Of a DNA stretch of 21,474 bases, positions 7,464-16,055 are shown in pieces (position 1 is the first letter of the stretch; each line of letters begins with the position of its first letter). This stretch comes from an uncultured Dorea sp. (lineage in GTDB: Bacteria; Bacillota; Clostridia; Lachnospirales; Lachnospiraceae). Location of the stretch: NCBI GenBank assembly GCA_910579335.1, contig CAJTUQ010000027.1:7561-29034 (forward strand), given 5' to 3'. The position numbers were made by a program, and so were the translations under genes. The notes under the pieces were generated by a model that was not told where the DNA came from, ran no database searches, and was given only the letters and a program-made list of their open reading frames with translations.

Positions 7464-8426
7464 ATGGAACAGCAGCAATATAAATATACAGAAACATCCG
7501 GGCCGGTAAGGAAACCGGAAAGCCGGTTCTTGCGCATATGGGGTCCCGTTCTCATTAAATGGGCAATCGGCATGGGCGTGTCTATGATTGCGGTGATGCT
7601 TTTTGAAAGTCTTACCATTCTTAAAAAGAGCGGTGTCGATGTGAATGCGGTGCAGAATATGGCGCAGGCGAAGGAAATGATTACCCGGTACATGTTGGAT
7701 GCGTCTAAATCCGCCGAGCTTGCAAGGGAGGCGACGGAGGAATTGATGAAGTACACGACGCCGATTGAGGGGATTGCCGCATTTTTGACGATTCCGGTCC
7801 TTCTGTTTATGTTTCATAAGGACACGGTTCGGGAAAAGCTTGCAGGAATCATACCGAACAAAAAGGCCGCTCTCTGGAAATATGCGGGAATCCTTGTGAT
7901 GGCTGCGGCTATGACGCTGGGGCTTAATAATTTAATTGAAATCAGCGGTATTATGGCAGTGAGCGAGGGGTATGAAGAGGCGATGGATTCCTTTTATGCC
8001 GCTCCCTTTGCGATGCAGATCGTATGTCTTGGAATACTGATTCCGGTATGTGAAGAGCTGGTGTTCCGCGGACTGATGTTTCGCAGGCTGCGGCCGGGCA
8101 ATTCTTTTTTTGCCGCCGCACTTTATTCTTCTTTGGTATTTGGTTTTTTCCATATGAATATGGTGCAGATGATGTATGGCTTCTTTCTCGGTTTTACGTT
8201 TTGCTATCTGTATGAGAAATACGGTTCAGTGAAGGCGCCTGTGGCGGCCCATATCTCATCAAACGTATTATCGATTGTGCTGACAGAGATAAACGCAATG
8301 GAATGGATGGCAAAAGAGCCTGTCCGAATGGGGGTTATTACCGTTTTGTGCGCAAGCGCGGCGTCTACGATGTATGTACTGATCCGGAAAATAGAAGAAA
8401 GACCGGACGAGGCGGAGAAAAAATAA
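7464..8426 (+). CDS. CPBP-family intramembrane metalloprotease
   Basis: This 320-residue membrane protein has several hydrophobic helices and the three CPBP (Abi/CAAX prenyl protease 2-like) motifs. Motif 1 is E197-E198-LVF-R202-G, motif 2 is FGFFH with H230, and motif 3 is H263-ISS-N267. In the family these Glu and His residues form the active site for cleavage within the membrane. Bacterial members act in signalling, bacteriocin self-immunity or surface-protein maturation, but no bacteriocin or prenylated substrate gene is seen here, so the substrate is unknown. A soluble segment of about 60 residues lies between the first helix and the second. The start was set at ATG 7464, preceded by GAGGAAA; a GTG at 7428 would add 12 residues with a poor ribosome binding site. 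Confidence 0.85.
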   Translation: MEQQQYKYTETSGPVRKPESRFLRIWGPVLIKWAIGMGVSMIAVMLFESLTILKKSGVDVNAVQNMAQAKEMITRYMLDASKSAELAREATEELMKYTTPIEGIAAFLTIPVLLFMFHKDTVREKLAGIIPNKKAALWKYAGILVMAAAMTLGLNNLIEISGIMAVSEGYEEAMDSFYAAPFAMQIVCLGILIPVCEELVFRGLMFRRLRPGNSFFAAALYSSLVFGFFHMNMVQMMYGFFLGFTFCYLYEKYGSVKAPVAAHISSNVLSIVLTEINAMEWMAKEPVRMGVITVLCASAASTMYVLIRKIEERPDEAEKK

Positions 8427-8429
8427 TTG

Positions 8430-8458
8430 TTTACAAACAGGGGGAAACGTAGTATAGT
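8430..8458 (+). promoter_or_regulatory. Sigma-A promoter for gltBD operon
   Basis: TTTACA (8430-8435) and TATAGT (8453-8458) are separated by 17 nt. They lie about 30 nt upstream of gltB. The leader is too short for a riboswitch or T-box, so any control of this operon by nitrogen state would have to act on this promoter. Confidence 0.7.
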
Positions 8459-8488
8459 GGTTAAAAATTGAGTGAAAGGATTTTAGAT

Positions 8489-11400
8489 ATGGGTGAGCAG
8501 AAAAAGAAGCGCCGTTTGGGGCTGCATTGCTCGGAATTTGAGCACGACAACTGCGGAATCGGTGCAATCGTGAATGTAAAGGGCAGAAAAAGCCACAGTA
8601 CAGTGGCAGACGCCTTAAAGATTGTTGAAAATTTAGAGCACAGAGCTGGCAAAGATGCCGAAGGTAAGACGGGAGACGGTGTTGGAATCTTGTTACAGAT
8701 TTCTCACAGGTTTTTCTCCAAAGTCTGTAGACCTCTCGGCATCTTTTTAGGTTCAGAGAGAGATTACGGCGTGGGAATGTTTTTCTTCCCGCAGGATGAG
8801 CTTAAGAGAAATCAGGCGAAGAAGATATTTGAGGTTATCGTGAAAAAAGAAGGGATGGAGTTTCTCGGATGGCGTCAAGTGCCGGTCAAGGCGGAAGTTC
8901 TCGGAAAACGGGCGCTGAAATGCATGCCTTGTATTACACAGGGGTTTATTGAGCGGCCAAAGGACGTTTCGAGGGGAATTGATTTTGACCGGAGGCTTTA
9001 TGTCGTGCGCAGAATTTTCGAACAGAGCAGTGACGATACGTATGTGGCGTCTCTTTCAAGCCGCACCATCGCCTATAAGGGAATGTTTTTGGTCGGGCAG
9101 CTGCGCTCCTTTTTCGGAGATTTGCAGAATCCGGATTATGATTCTGCCATTGCACTGGTACATTCGCGTTTCAGCACGAACACGAATCCAAGCTGGGAGC
9201 GCGCGCACCCGAACCGCCTCATCGTACATAATGGCGAAATCAATACGATTCGGGGCAATGCGGACAAGATGCAGGCGCGGGAAGAGAATATGGAGTCGAA
9301 ATATCTTAAGGGCGAGCTCCACAAGGTTCTTCCCGCAATCAATAGCTCAGGCTCTGATTCGGCAATGCTTGACAATGCCATAGAGTTTATGGTTATGAGC
9401 GGCATGGAGCTTCCGCTGGCGGTAATGATTTCCATACCGGAGCCGTGGTCAAACACGAAGAATATGTCCCAGAAGAAAAAGGATTTTTATCAGTATTATG
9501 CGACGATGATGGAGCCGTGGGACGGGCCGGCGTCCATTTTATTCAGTGACGGCGATTGCATGGGCGCAGTGCTTGACAGGAACGGGCTGCGGCCGTCCAG
9601 ATATTATATTACGGACGATGATACTTTGATCCTGTCGTCGGAGGTGGGCGTATTGGATATTGACCCGGCGAGGGTCGTTGTGAAAGAGCGGCTGCATCCG
9701 GGGAAAATGCTCCTTGTGGATACCGTGAAGGGAAAAGTGATTGACGATGAGGAGTTGAAAGAAATCTATGCGGACCGTCAGCCTTATGGCGAATGGCTTG
9801 ACAGTAATCTGTTGAAGCTGAAAAGTTTAAAAATACCAAATAAACCGGTTCCGGTATATTCGAAGGAGGAGTGCAAAAGGCTGCAGAAGGCTTTTGGATA
9901 TTCCTATGAAGAAGTGAAATCTTCCATTTTAAATATGGCGTTAAACGGGAGCGAGGGGACGGCGGCGATGGGAATCGACGCGCCTTTGGCGGTTCTTTCC
10001 GGCGTGCATCAGAATCTGTTTGGCTATTTCAAGCAGTTGTTTGCGCAGGTTACGAATCCTCCTATCGACGCGATCCGGGAGAAAATCGTTACGTCCACGA
10101 CGGTTTATATCGGGGAGGACGGCAATCTTCTGGAAGAAAAGGCGGAAAACTGCAAAATGCTCAAGGTTGAAAATCCGATACTTACCAACACGGATTTGCT
10201 CAAAATCAAGAATATGAAGACGGAAGGGTTTCAAGTTGCAGAGATTCCGATCATCTATTATAAAAATTCAGGACTTGAGAAGGCCATTGATTATCTGTTT
10301 GTGGAGGTAGACCGGGCTATCCGGGGCGGGGCGAATATTCTGATTCTCTCTGACAGAGGCGTGGACGAGTATCATGTGGCGATGCCGTCGCTTCTGGCGC
10401 TTTCCGGATTGCAGCAGCATTTGGTGCGCACGAAGAAAAGAACGTCCGTTGCGGTTATTCTGGAGACGGGGGAGCCGAGGGAGGTACATCATTTTGCCAC
10501 GCTTTTAGGCTATGGCGCTTGTGCGGTAAACCCATACCTTGCCCATGAGACGATACGGCAGCTGATTGATTCGGACATGCTGCAAAAGGATTTCTATGCG
10601 GCGGTGGATGATTATAATCAAGCCGTTCTTAGCGGGATTGTGAAGATTGCGTCCAAAATGGGAATTTCAACGATTCAGTCTTATCAGGGGGCGAAGATTT
10701 TTGAGGCAGTCGGGCTAAAGGAAGCGTTTATACAAAAATATTTTACAGATACGGTAAGCTGTGTGGGCGGTATCGGCATAGAGGAGATTGCAGAGGACTA
10801 TGTGGCAAGGCATTCGCAGGCTTTTGATCCTCTTGGCCTTGAAGCGGACCTCTCTCTTAACAGTGTAGGACAGCACAAGTCAAAGAGCGGCGGTGAAAAG
10901 CATCTGTACAATCCCCGGACGATCCATATGCTCCAGCAGGCAGCAAGACGGGGGGATTACGGACTGTTTAAGCAGTATACGGAGATGGTAAATCAAGAGG
11001 GGGCATATATCAACCTCAGAGGGCAGTTAGATTTTAATTATCCCAGGAAGGGAGTCCCTATTGAGGAAGTGGAGAGTGTGGAGAAAATCGTGACAAGGTT
11101 CAAGACCGGCGCCATGTCCTACGGCTCTATTTCAAAGGAAGCCCATGAGACGCTGGCGATTGCAATGAACCGGCTTCATGGGAAGTCGAACAGCGGAGAA
11201 GGAGGGGAGGAAATCGACAGGCTTGGCACAGACCGTTGTTCTGCCATTAAACAGGTTGCGTCAGGGCGTTTTGGAGTCACGTCCAGATATCTTGTCAGCG
11301 CCAAAGAGATTCAGATTAAGATGGCACAGGGCGCAAAGCCCGGCGAGGGCGGTCATCTTCCCGGAGGAAAGGTATATCCGTGGATTGCAAAGACGAGACA

Positions 11401-13027
11401 TTCCACGCCGGGAGTCAGCCTTATTTCGCCGCCGCCTCACCATGATATTTACTCGATTGAGGATTTGGCGCAGCTTATCTATGACTGTAAAAATGCTAAT
11501 AAGGATGCGCGTATTTCCGTAAAGCTTGTATCGGAGGCGGGCGTAGGCACCGTAGCTGCAGGAGTGGCAAAAGCGGGAGCGGGATTGATTTTGATTTCCG
11601 GTTATGACGGCGGTACGGGAGCCGCTCCTAAAAGCTCTATCCACAATGCTGGACTTCCGTGGGAGCTTGGTCTTGCGGAGACCCACCAGACACTGATTCA
11701 AAACGGCCTTAGGGAGAGAGTCCGGATTGAGACGGACGGTAAGCTGATGAGCGGGCGCGACGTAGCGATTGCGGCCATTCTCGGCGCTGAGGAATTTGGG
11801 TTTGCCACCGCTCCTCTAGTTACGATGGGGTGTGTGATGATGCGGGTATGTAACCTGGACACCTGTCCGGTTGGCGTTGCAACCCAGAATCCAAAGCTCA
11901 GGAAAAGATTTACGGGTAAGCCGGAGTACGTGGTGAATTTTATGAAGTTTATCGCAGAGGATTTAAGAGAATATATGGCAAGGCTTGGGGTGCGTTCTAT
12001 CGATGAGCTGGTGGGGCGGACAGAACTTTTGAAGGTGAAGGAGACGCCTGTTTCCGAGCGGGCGGCGGCACTTGATTTATCCCAAATCCTTTATAATCCG
12101 TACGAAGGTACAAAGACGCCGATGACTTTCAATCCGAAAAAGATATATGATTTTGAGCTGGAAAAGACGCTGGATGAGAAAGTTCTTGTGAAAAAGCTTC
12201 TTCCGGCGCTTGAGAAAAAGCAGAAGAAAAGCCTGGAGGTGGAGGTAAGCAATATTAACCGGACTTTTGGCACTATGTTTGGTTCCGAGATAACAAGGCG
12301 GTATCCCGAAGGGCTTGAGGAGGACAGTTATGTGGTGAAATGCAAAGGTGCGGGCGGACAGTCCTTTGGGGCGTTTATCCCGAAAGGCCTGACGCTGGAG
12401 CTTACAGGAGACAGCAATGATTATTTTGGAAAAGGGTTATCCGGAGGAAAGCTTATCGTATATCCGCCGAGAACGGTAAGGTATAAACATGATGAAAATA
12501 TTATTATTGGAAACGTAGCGCTCTACGGAGCTACGAGCGGAAAGGCGTTTATAAATGGAGTCGCCGGAGAGCGGTTCGCAGTCCGAAATTCCGGTGCGTC
12601 GGCCGTAGTGGAGGGCGTGGGAGACCACGGATGCGAGTACATGACCGGAGGATGCGTGGCAATACTGGGAAAAACAGGGAAGAATTTTGCCGCCGGAATG
12701 AGCGGAGGAGTGGCCTACGTGCTGGATACGGACAACAGTCTTTACCAGAATGTGAATAAGAACATGGTGCTGATTCAAAAGGTGACTTCCAAATATGATG
12801 TCAATGAGTTGAAGAGCATGATAGAGGAACATGCGGCATACACAGATTCGGAAGCTGCAAAACGCATATTGGATAATTTTACGGATTATCTGCCGAAGTT
12901 CAAGAAGATTATCCCTGTAGACTACGAGAAAATGATGACGAGGATTCTCCAGATGGAAGAGCAGGGGATGAGCAGCGAACAGGCGAAAATCGAAGCGTTT
13001 TATGAGAGAAAGGAAGGCAGATTATAG
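8489..13027 (+). CDS. gltB: Glutamate synthase (NADPH) large subunit
   Basis: This 1512-residue alpha subunit of GOGAT turns glutamine and 2-oxoglutarate into two glutamates with its GltD partner. A short propeptide precedes C22 in NCGIGAIVNV, the Ntn-type amidotransferase nucleophile once the leader is removed. The glutaminase domain fills about residues 22-420 (with HSRFSTNT and HNGEINTIRGN). A central domain follows, then the FMN-binding synthase barrel with MSYGSIS, EGGHLPGGKV and SGYDGGTGAAP. The 3Fe-4S cluster cysteines are C1115, C1121 and C1126 in CVMMRVCNLDTCPVG. The C-terminal part is the GXGXG beta-helix domain. Length fits the bacterial family. The start at 8489 is set by AAAGGA 8 nt upstream; a TTG at 8468 is less likely. 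GltD follows after 12 nt. Confidence 0.97.
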   Translation: MGEQKKKRRLGLHCSEFEHDNCGIGAIVNVKGRKSHSTVADALKIVENLEHRAGKDAEGKTGDGVGILLQISHRFFSKVCRPLGIFLGSERDYGVGMFFFPQDELKRNQAKKIFEVIVKKEGMEFLGWRQVPVKAEVLGKRALKCMPCITQGFIERPKDVSRGIDFDRRLYVVRRIFEQSSDDTYVASLSSRTIAYKGMFLVGQLRSFFGDLQNPDYDSAIALVHSRFSTNTNPSWERAHPNRLIVHNGEINTIRGNADKMQAREENMESKYLKGELHKVLPAINSSGSDSAMLDNAIEFMVMSGMELPLAVMISIPEPWSNTKNMSQKKKDFYQYYATMMEPWDGPASILFSDGDCMGAVLDRNGLRPSRYYITDDDTLILSSEVGVLDIDPARVVVKERLHPGKMLLVDTVKGKVIDDEELKEIYADRQPYGEWLDSNLLKLKSLKIPNKPVPVYSKEECKRLQKAFGYSYEEVKSSILNMALNGSEGTAAMGIDAPLAVLSGVHQNLFGYFKQLFAQVTNPPIDAIREKIVTSTTVYIGEDGNLLEEKAENCKMLKVENPILTNTDLLKIKNMKTEGFQVAEIPIIYYKNSGLEKAIDYLFVEVDRAIRGGANILILSDRGVDEYHVAMPSLLALSGLQQHLVRTKKRTSVAVILETGEPREVHHFATLLGYGACAVNPYLAHETIRQLIDSDMLQKDFYAAVDDYNQAVLSGIVKIASKMGISTIQSYQGAKIFEAVGLKEAFIQKYFTDTVSCVGGIGIEEIAEDYVARHSQAFDPLGLEADLSLNSVGQHKSKSGGEKHLYNPRTIHMLQQAARRGDYGLFKQYTEMVNQEGAYINLRGQLDFNYPRKGVPIEEVESVEKIVTRFKTGAMSYGSISKEAHETLAIAMNRLHGKSNSGEGGEEIDRLGTDRCSAIKQVASGRFGVTSRYLVSAKEIQIKMAQGAKPGEGGHLPGGKVYPWIAKTRHSTPGVSLISPPPHHDIYSIEDLAQLIYDCKNANKDARISVKLVSEAGVGTVAAGVAKAGAGLILISGYDGGTGAAPKSSIHNAGLPWELGLAETHQTLIQNGLRERVRIETDGKLMSGRDVAIAAILGAEEFGFATAPLVTMGCVMMRVCNLDTCPVGVATQNPKLRKRFTGKPEYVVNFMKFIAEDLREYMARLGVRSIDELVGRTELLKVKETPVSERAAALDLSQILYNPYEGTKTPMTFNPKKIYDFELEKTLDEKVLVKKLLPALEKKQKKSLEVEVSNINRTFGTMFGSEITRRYPEGLEEDSYVVKCKGAGGQSFGAFIPKGLTLELTGDSNDYFGKGLSGGKLIVYPPRTVRYKHDENIIIGNVALYGATSGKAFINGVAGERFAVRNSGASAVVEGVGDHGCEYMTGGCVAILGKTGKNFAAGMSGGVAYVLDTDNSLYQNVNKNMVLIQKVTSKYDVNELKSMIEEHAAYTDSEAAKRILDNFTDYLPKFKKIIPVDYEKMMTRILQMEEQGMSSEQAKIEAFYERKEGRL

Positions 13028-13039
13028 GAGGCGTGTGAA

Positions 13040-14539
13040 ATGGGAAAACCGACAGGATTTATGGATTACGTAAGACAGGATAAAAAGGCGGAGGCACCGA
13101 AGTCAAGAATCAGGCATTTTCAAGAATTTTACACCCCTCTTTCCAGGGAAGAGCAGCAGCGCCAGGGGGCGCGGTGTATGTCCTGCGGAGTGCCGTTTTG
13201 CCAATCGGGGCAGATGATTATGGGGATGGCAAGCGGATGTCCCCTGCACAACCTTGTGCCGGAGTGGAATGATTTGATTTATCGCGGCAACTGGGAGGAG
13301 GCATATCTCCGTTTGAAAAAGACGAACAATTTTCCTGAGTTTACATCAAGGGTGTGTCCGGCGCTCTGTGAGGCGGCATGTACTTGCAGCCTCAACGGGG
13401 ATGCGGTTTCAACAAAGGCAAACGAGTATGGGATTATAGAAAATGCCTATAAAAAAGGATATGCCGATGCAAAACCGGTAAAGGTGCGCACTGGAAAGAA
13501 GGTGGCGGTTATCGGTTCGGGACCGTCCGGCCTTGCGGCGGCGGATTTATTAAATCGGAGGGGACACAGCGTGACGGTTTTCGAGCGCGAAGACAAACCG
13601 GGAGGGCTTCTGCGCTATGGGATTCCGAATATGAAGCTGGAGAAACAGATTATCGACCGCAAGATACGGTTACTGGAGGAAGAGGGAATTACCTTTGTGA
13701 CAAACTGCAATGTAGGGAAGGAGAAAAAGGCTTCTTCTATTATAAAGGAGTTCGACCGGGTGGTTCTTTGCTGCGGCGCTTCGAAGCCGAGGGATATCAA
13801 GGCGGCAGGAAGGGATGCAAAAGGAATTTATTTTGCAGTGGACTTCTTGAAATCTACAACGAAGGCACTTTGGGCAAACGATATGAAGCTAAAGGACGGC
13901 GCTTATATTTCGGCGAAAGGCAAGCGCGTGATGGTAATCGGCGGCGGTGATACGGGAAACGACTGTGTGGGAACATCCATGCGCCACGGTGCAAAGTCTG
14001 TGCTCCAGCTTGAGATGATGCCGAAGGCTCCGGATGAGAGGGCGGAGATGAACCCGTGGCCGGAGTGGCCGAGAGTATGCAAAACCGATTACGGGCAGGA
14101 GGAAGCGGCGGCAGTGTTCGGCGCGGATCCGAGAGTATATCAGACAACTGTAAAGGAGTTCCACAAAGATAAAAATAATCATGTGTGCAAGGCAACGCTT
14201 GTGAAGCTGGAACCGAAAAAGGATGAAAAAAGCGGGCGTATGATGATGGCGGAGGCTGCCGGAAGCGAATATACGGTAGATGTTGACCTTGTACTCATTG
14301 CGGCGGGATTTTTAGGATGCGAGGAATATGCGGCGGAAGCTTTCGGGGTGGCTGTGAATGCGCGGGCAAATGTTGAGACTCCGGAAGGAGAGTACCGTAC
14401 GAGTGTTAAAAATATATTTGCCGCAGGGGATATGCACCGGGGACAGTCGCTGGTAGTGTGGGCCATCCGGGAAGGCAGGGAAGCGGCCAGAGAAGTGGAT
14501 ATCAGTTTGATGGGTTATACAAATCTGGACATACAATAA
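13040..14539 (+). CDS. gltD: Glutamate synthase (NADPH) small subunit
   Basis: This 499-residue beta subunit takes electrons from NADPH through FAD and 4Fe-4S clusters and passes them to GltB. The N-terminal cysteines of the Fe-S domain are present (CMSCGVPFC, GCPLHN, VCPALCEAACTC). A dinucleotide-binding GxGxxG for FAD sits in VAVIGSGPSGLAAADLL. A second one for NADPH sits in VMVIGGGDTGNDCVG. The C-terminal FAD-binding phrase NIFAAGDMHRGQSLVVWAI is intact. A GGAGG ribosome binding site overlaps the gltB stop region, which supports translation from one mRNA. No clear terminator is visible in the short gap before the next promoter. Confidence 0.97.
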   Translation: MGKPTGFMDYVRQDKKAEAPKSRIRHFQEFYTPLSREEQQRQGARCMSCGVPFCQSGQMIMGMASGCPLHNLVPEWNDLIYRGNWEEAYLRLKKTNNFPEFTSRVCPALCEAACTCSLNGDAVSTKANEYGIIENAYKKGYADAKPVKVRTGKKVAVIGSGPSGLAAADLLNRRGHSVTVFEREDKPGGLLRYGIPNMKLEKQIIDRKIRLLEEEGITFVTNCNVGKEKKASSIIKEFDRVVLCCGASKPRDIKAAGRDAKGIYFAVDFLKSTTKALWANDMKLKDGAYISAKGKRVMVIGGGDTGNDCVGTSMRHGAKSVLQLEMMPKAPDERAEMNPWPEWPRVCKTDYGQEEAAAVFGADPRVYQTTVKEFHKDKNNHVCKATLVKLEPKKDEKSGRMMMAEAAGSEYTVDVDLVLIAAGFLGCEEYAAEAFGVAVNARANVETPEGEYRTSVKNIFAAGDMHRGQSLVVWAIREGREAAREVDISLMGYTNLDIQ

Positions 14540-14578
14540 ACTGCCGACTGGATTACTGTGAAAAATATTATAAAAATA

Positions 14579-14607
14579 TTGCAAAAACATAATGAAAGAG
14601 TTATAAT
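14579..14607 (+). promoter_or_regulatory. Sigma-A promoter for first NlpC/P60 gene
   Basis: TTGCAA (14579-14584) and a perfect TATAAT (14602-14607) are separated by 17 nt. The short leader holds a small hairpin (GGGTG 14620-14624 with CACTC 14630-14634) before the ribosome binding site GAGGATGA. Confidence 0.75.
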
Positions 14608-14664
14608 CATACCAGATATGGGTGTTTGGCACTCCTAGAATACATATTTTGAGGATGATTAATA

Positions 14665-15843
14665 ATGAAAAGATTTGGGACAAGGATATTAACCGCTGTA
14701 TTGGCAGGTTCTTTAATAGTTATGCCTGTTTCGGCTGCACCTACAGTGGATGAGTTAAAGGAGAGCAAGGAGTCTGCACAGGGAGAGGTAAATTCCTTGA
14801 AGGCTCAGCTTGGAAAGATTGTCGGAAAGATAGACAAGCTGGAGAGAGACTTAATTAAGACAAGTAAAGAAATCGATACGGTGACGGTCGAGCTTGGCGA
14901 TGCAAAAAAGCTTGAGAAGCAGCAGTATGAAGATATGAAGCTCCGTATCAGATACATGTATGAGCAGGGCGATGCCAGCGCTCTGGAGGCTCTTGTAAAT
15001 GCGAAGGACTTTTCAGACCTTATGAATAAGGCGGAGTATGTGCAGAAGGTTCACGCATATGACAGGCAGAAGCTGAATGAATACGTTGAGACAAAAGAGA
15101 AGGTTTCCACTCTTAAGACGAAGCTTGAAAAAGAAAAGAAAGATATGGAAGGCATGCAGACGGAGTATGAGACAAAGGAAGAAGAGCTGAACGATATGAT
15201 TGTCTCAAAACGTGCAGAAGTTGCGGATCTGGACGTGCAGCTTCAGGAAGCGGTTGCAGAAGCGGCGCGGAAAGCCGAGGAAGAGGAAAGAGCGCGCCGT
15301 GAGGAGGAAGAGCGGAAAGAAAGAGAAAAAGCAGCGCAGAGCGGCGGGACCAGCACCGGAAATATCGGCGGCAGTTCGACTGACAATGATGGAAACGGCA
15401 GTGACGCAGGCAGTGGCAAAGGAACATCAAACAACAGTAAAGATGACGCCGATAGCCAGGGAAACAGCGGTGGCAATGACAGTGCTTCGTCAGGCGGAGG
15501 AGCAGCGGCGGCAAGCGCAATTGTAAGCGCGGCCTATGGTCAGCTTGGTGTGCCGTACGTTTACGGCGGTGCCAGCCCGTCCGGGTTTGACTGTTCTGGT
15601 CTTGTAATGTTCTGTCATCGTGCAGCGGGTATTAGCCTCGGACATTCGTCGGGCTCTCAGGGCAGCGGCGGCAAAAGCGTTTCAAGCCCTCAGCCGGGAG
15701 ATGTTGTCTGTTATGCGGGACATGTCGGTATCTACATCGGCGGCGGCAAGATGATACATGCTCCTCAGACAGGGGATGTAGTAAAAGTTGCCAGTGTGTC
15801 CAGCGTACGGGGCGGGGCAGCCTGGTATAGAAGATATTGGTAA
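14665..15843 (+). CDS. Secreted NlpC/P60 peptidoglycan hydrolase with N-terminal coiled coil (CwlO/PcsB-like)
   Basis: This 392-residue protein starts with a signal peptide (residues 1 to about 25, ending PVSA-A). A long coiled coil of about residues 27-215 carries KQQYEDMKLRIRYMYEQG, a stretch typical of CwlO/PcsB-type proteins. A Ser/Gly/Asn-rich flexible linker spans about 220-280, and the NlpC/P60 domain occupies about 285-392. The catalytic triad is visible as C310 in FDCSGLV, H353 in GHVGIYIG and H365 in MIHAP. This class cuts peptide stems of peptidoglycan, usually between D-Glu and the diamino acid, and is commonly controlled by FtsEX through the coiled coil; FtsEX is not in this window. 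A paralogue follows at 16056. It has its own promoter and terminator. Confidence 0.92.
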   Translation: MKRFGTRILTAVLAGSLIVMPVSAAPTVDELKESKESAQGEVNSLKAQLGKIVGKIDKLERDLIKTSKEIDTVTVELGDAKKLEKQQYEDMKLRIRYMYEQGDASALEALVNAKDFSDLMNKAEYVQKVHAYDRQKLNEYVETKEKVSTLKTKLEKEKKDMEGMQTEYETKEEELNDMIVSKRAEVADLDVQLQEAVAEAARKAEEEERARREEEERKEREKAAQSGGTSTGNIGGSSTDNDGNGSDAGSGKGTSNNSKDDADSQGNSGGNDSASSGGGAAAASAIVSAAYGQLGVPYVYGGASPSGFDCSGLVMFCHRAAGISLGHSSGSQGSGGKSVSSPQPGDVVCYAGHVGIYIGGGKMIHAPQTGDVVKVASVSSVRGGAAWYRRYW

Positions 15844-15881
15844 ACTATATATTGATATATGGAATTAAGCTATATGATATA

Positions 15882-15911
15882 GAAAGGGCGGTAGTGATAC
15901 CGCTCTTTTTT
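15882..15911 (+). terminator. Intrinsic terminator after first NlpC/P60 gene
   Basis: GGGCGGTA (15886-15893) pairs with TACCGCTC (15898-15905) around a GTGA tetraloop, followed by a T6 run. It lies 40 nt after the stop codon. Confidence 0.85.
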
Positions 15912-15963
15912 ATAGTATAAATATGTCGTTTTCTTGAATTTTTTGGAAATTACAGTAAAAACA

Positions 15964-15992
15964 TTGAAAAAGGATAAGAAATGTAGTATCCT
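15964..15992 (+). promoter_or_regulatory. Probable promoter for second NlpC/P60 gene
   Basis: TTGAAA (15964-15969) and the weaker TATCCT (15987-15992) are separated by 17 nt. They lie between the terminator of the first hydrolase gene and the start of the second, so the paralogues are transcribed separately. Confidence 0.5.
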
Positions 15993-16055
15993 GTCTTTGA
16001 GTATGCGGGGGGCGTATAACGAAGTAAATATATAATTAATAGGATGGGTGAAGAT

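Noticed and set aside
15940..15970. WalR-type operator before the second hydrolase gene
   Set aside because: TGT-like half sites on the minus strand are spaced 9 nt apart, not the 11 expected for a WalR box.
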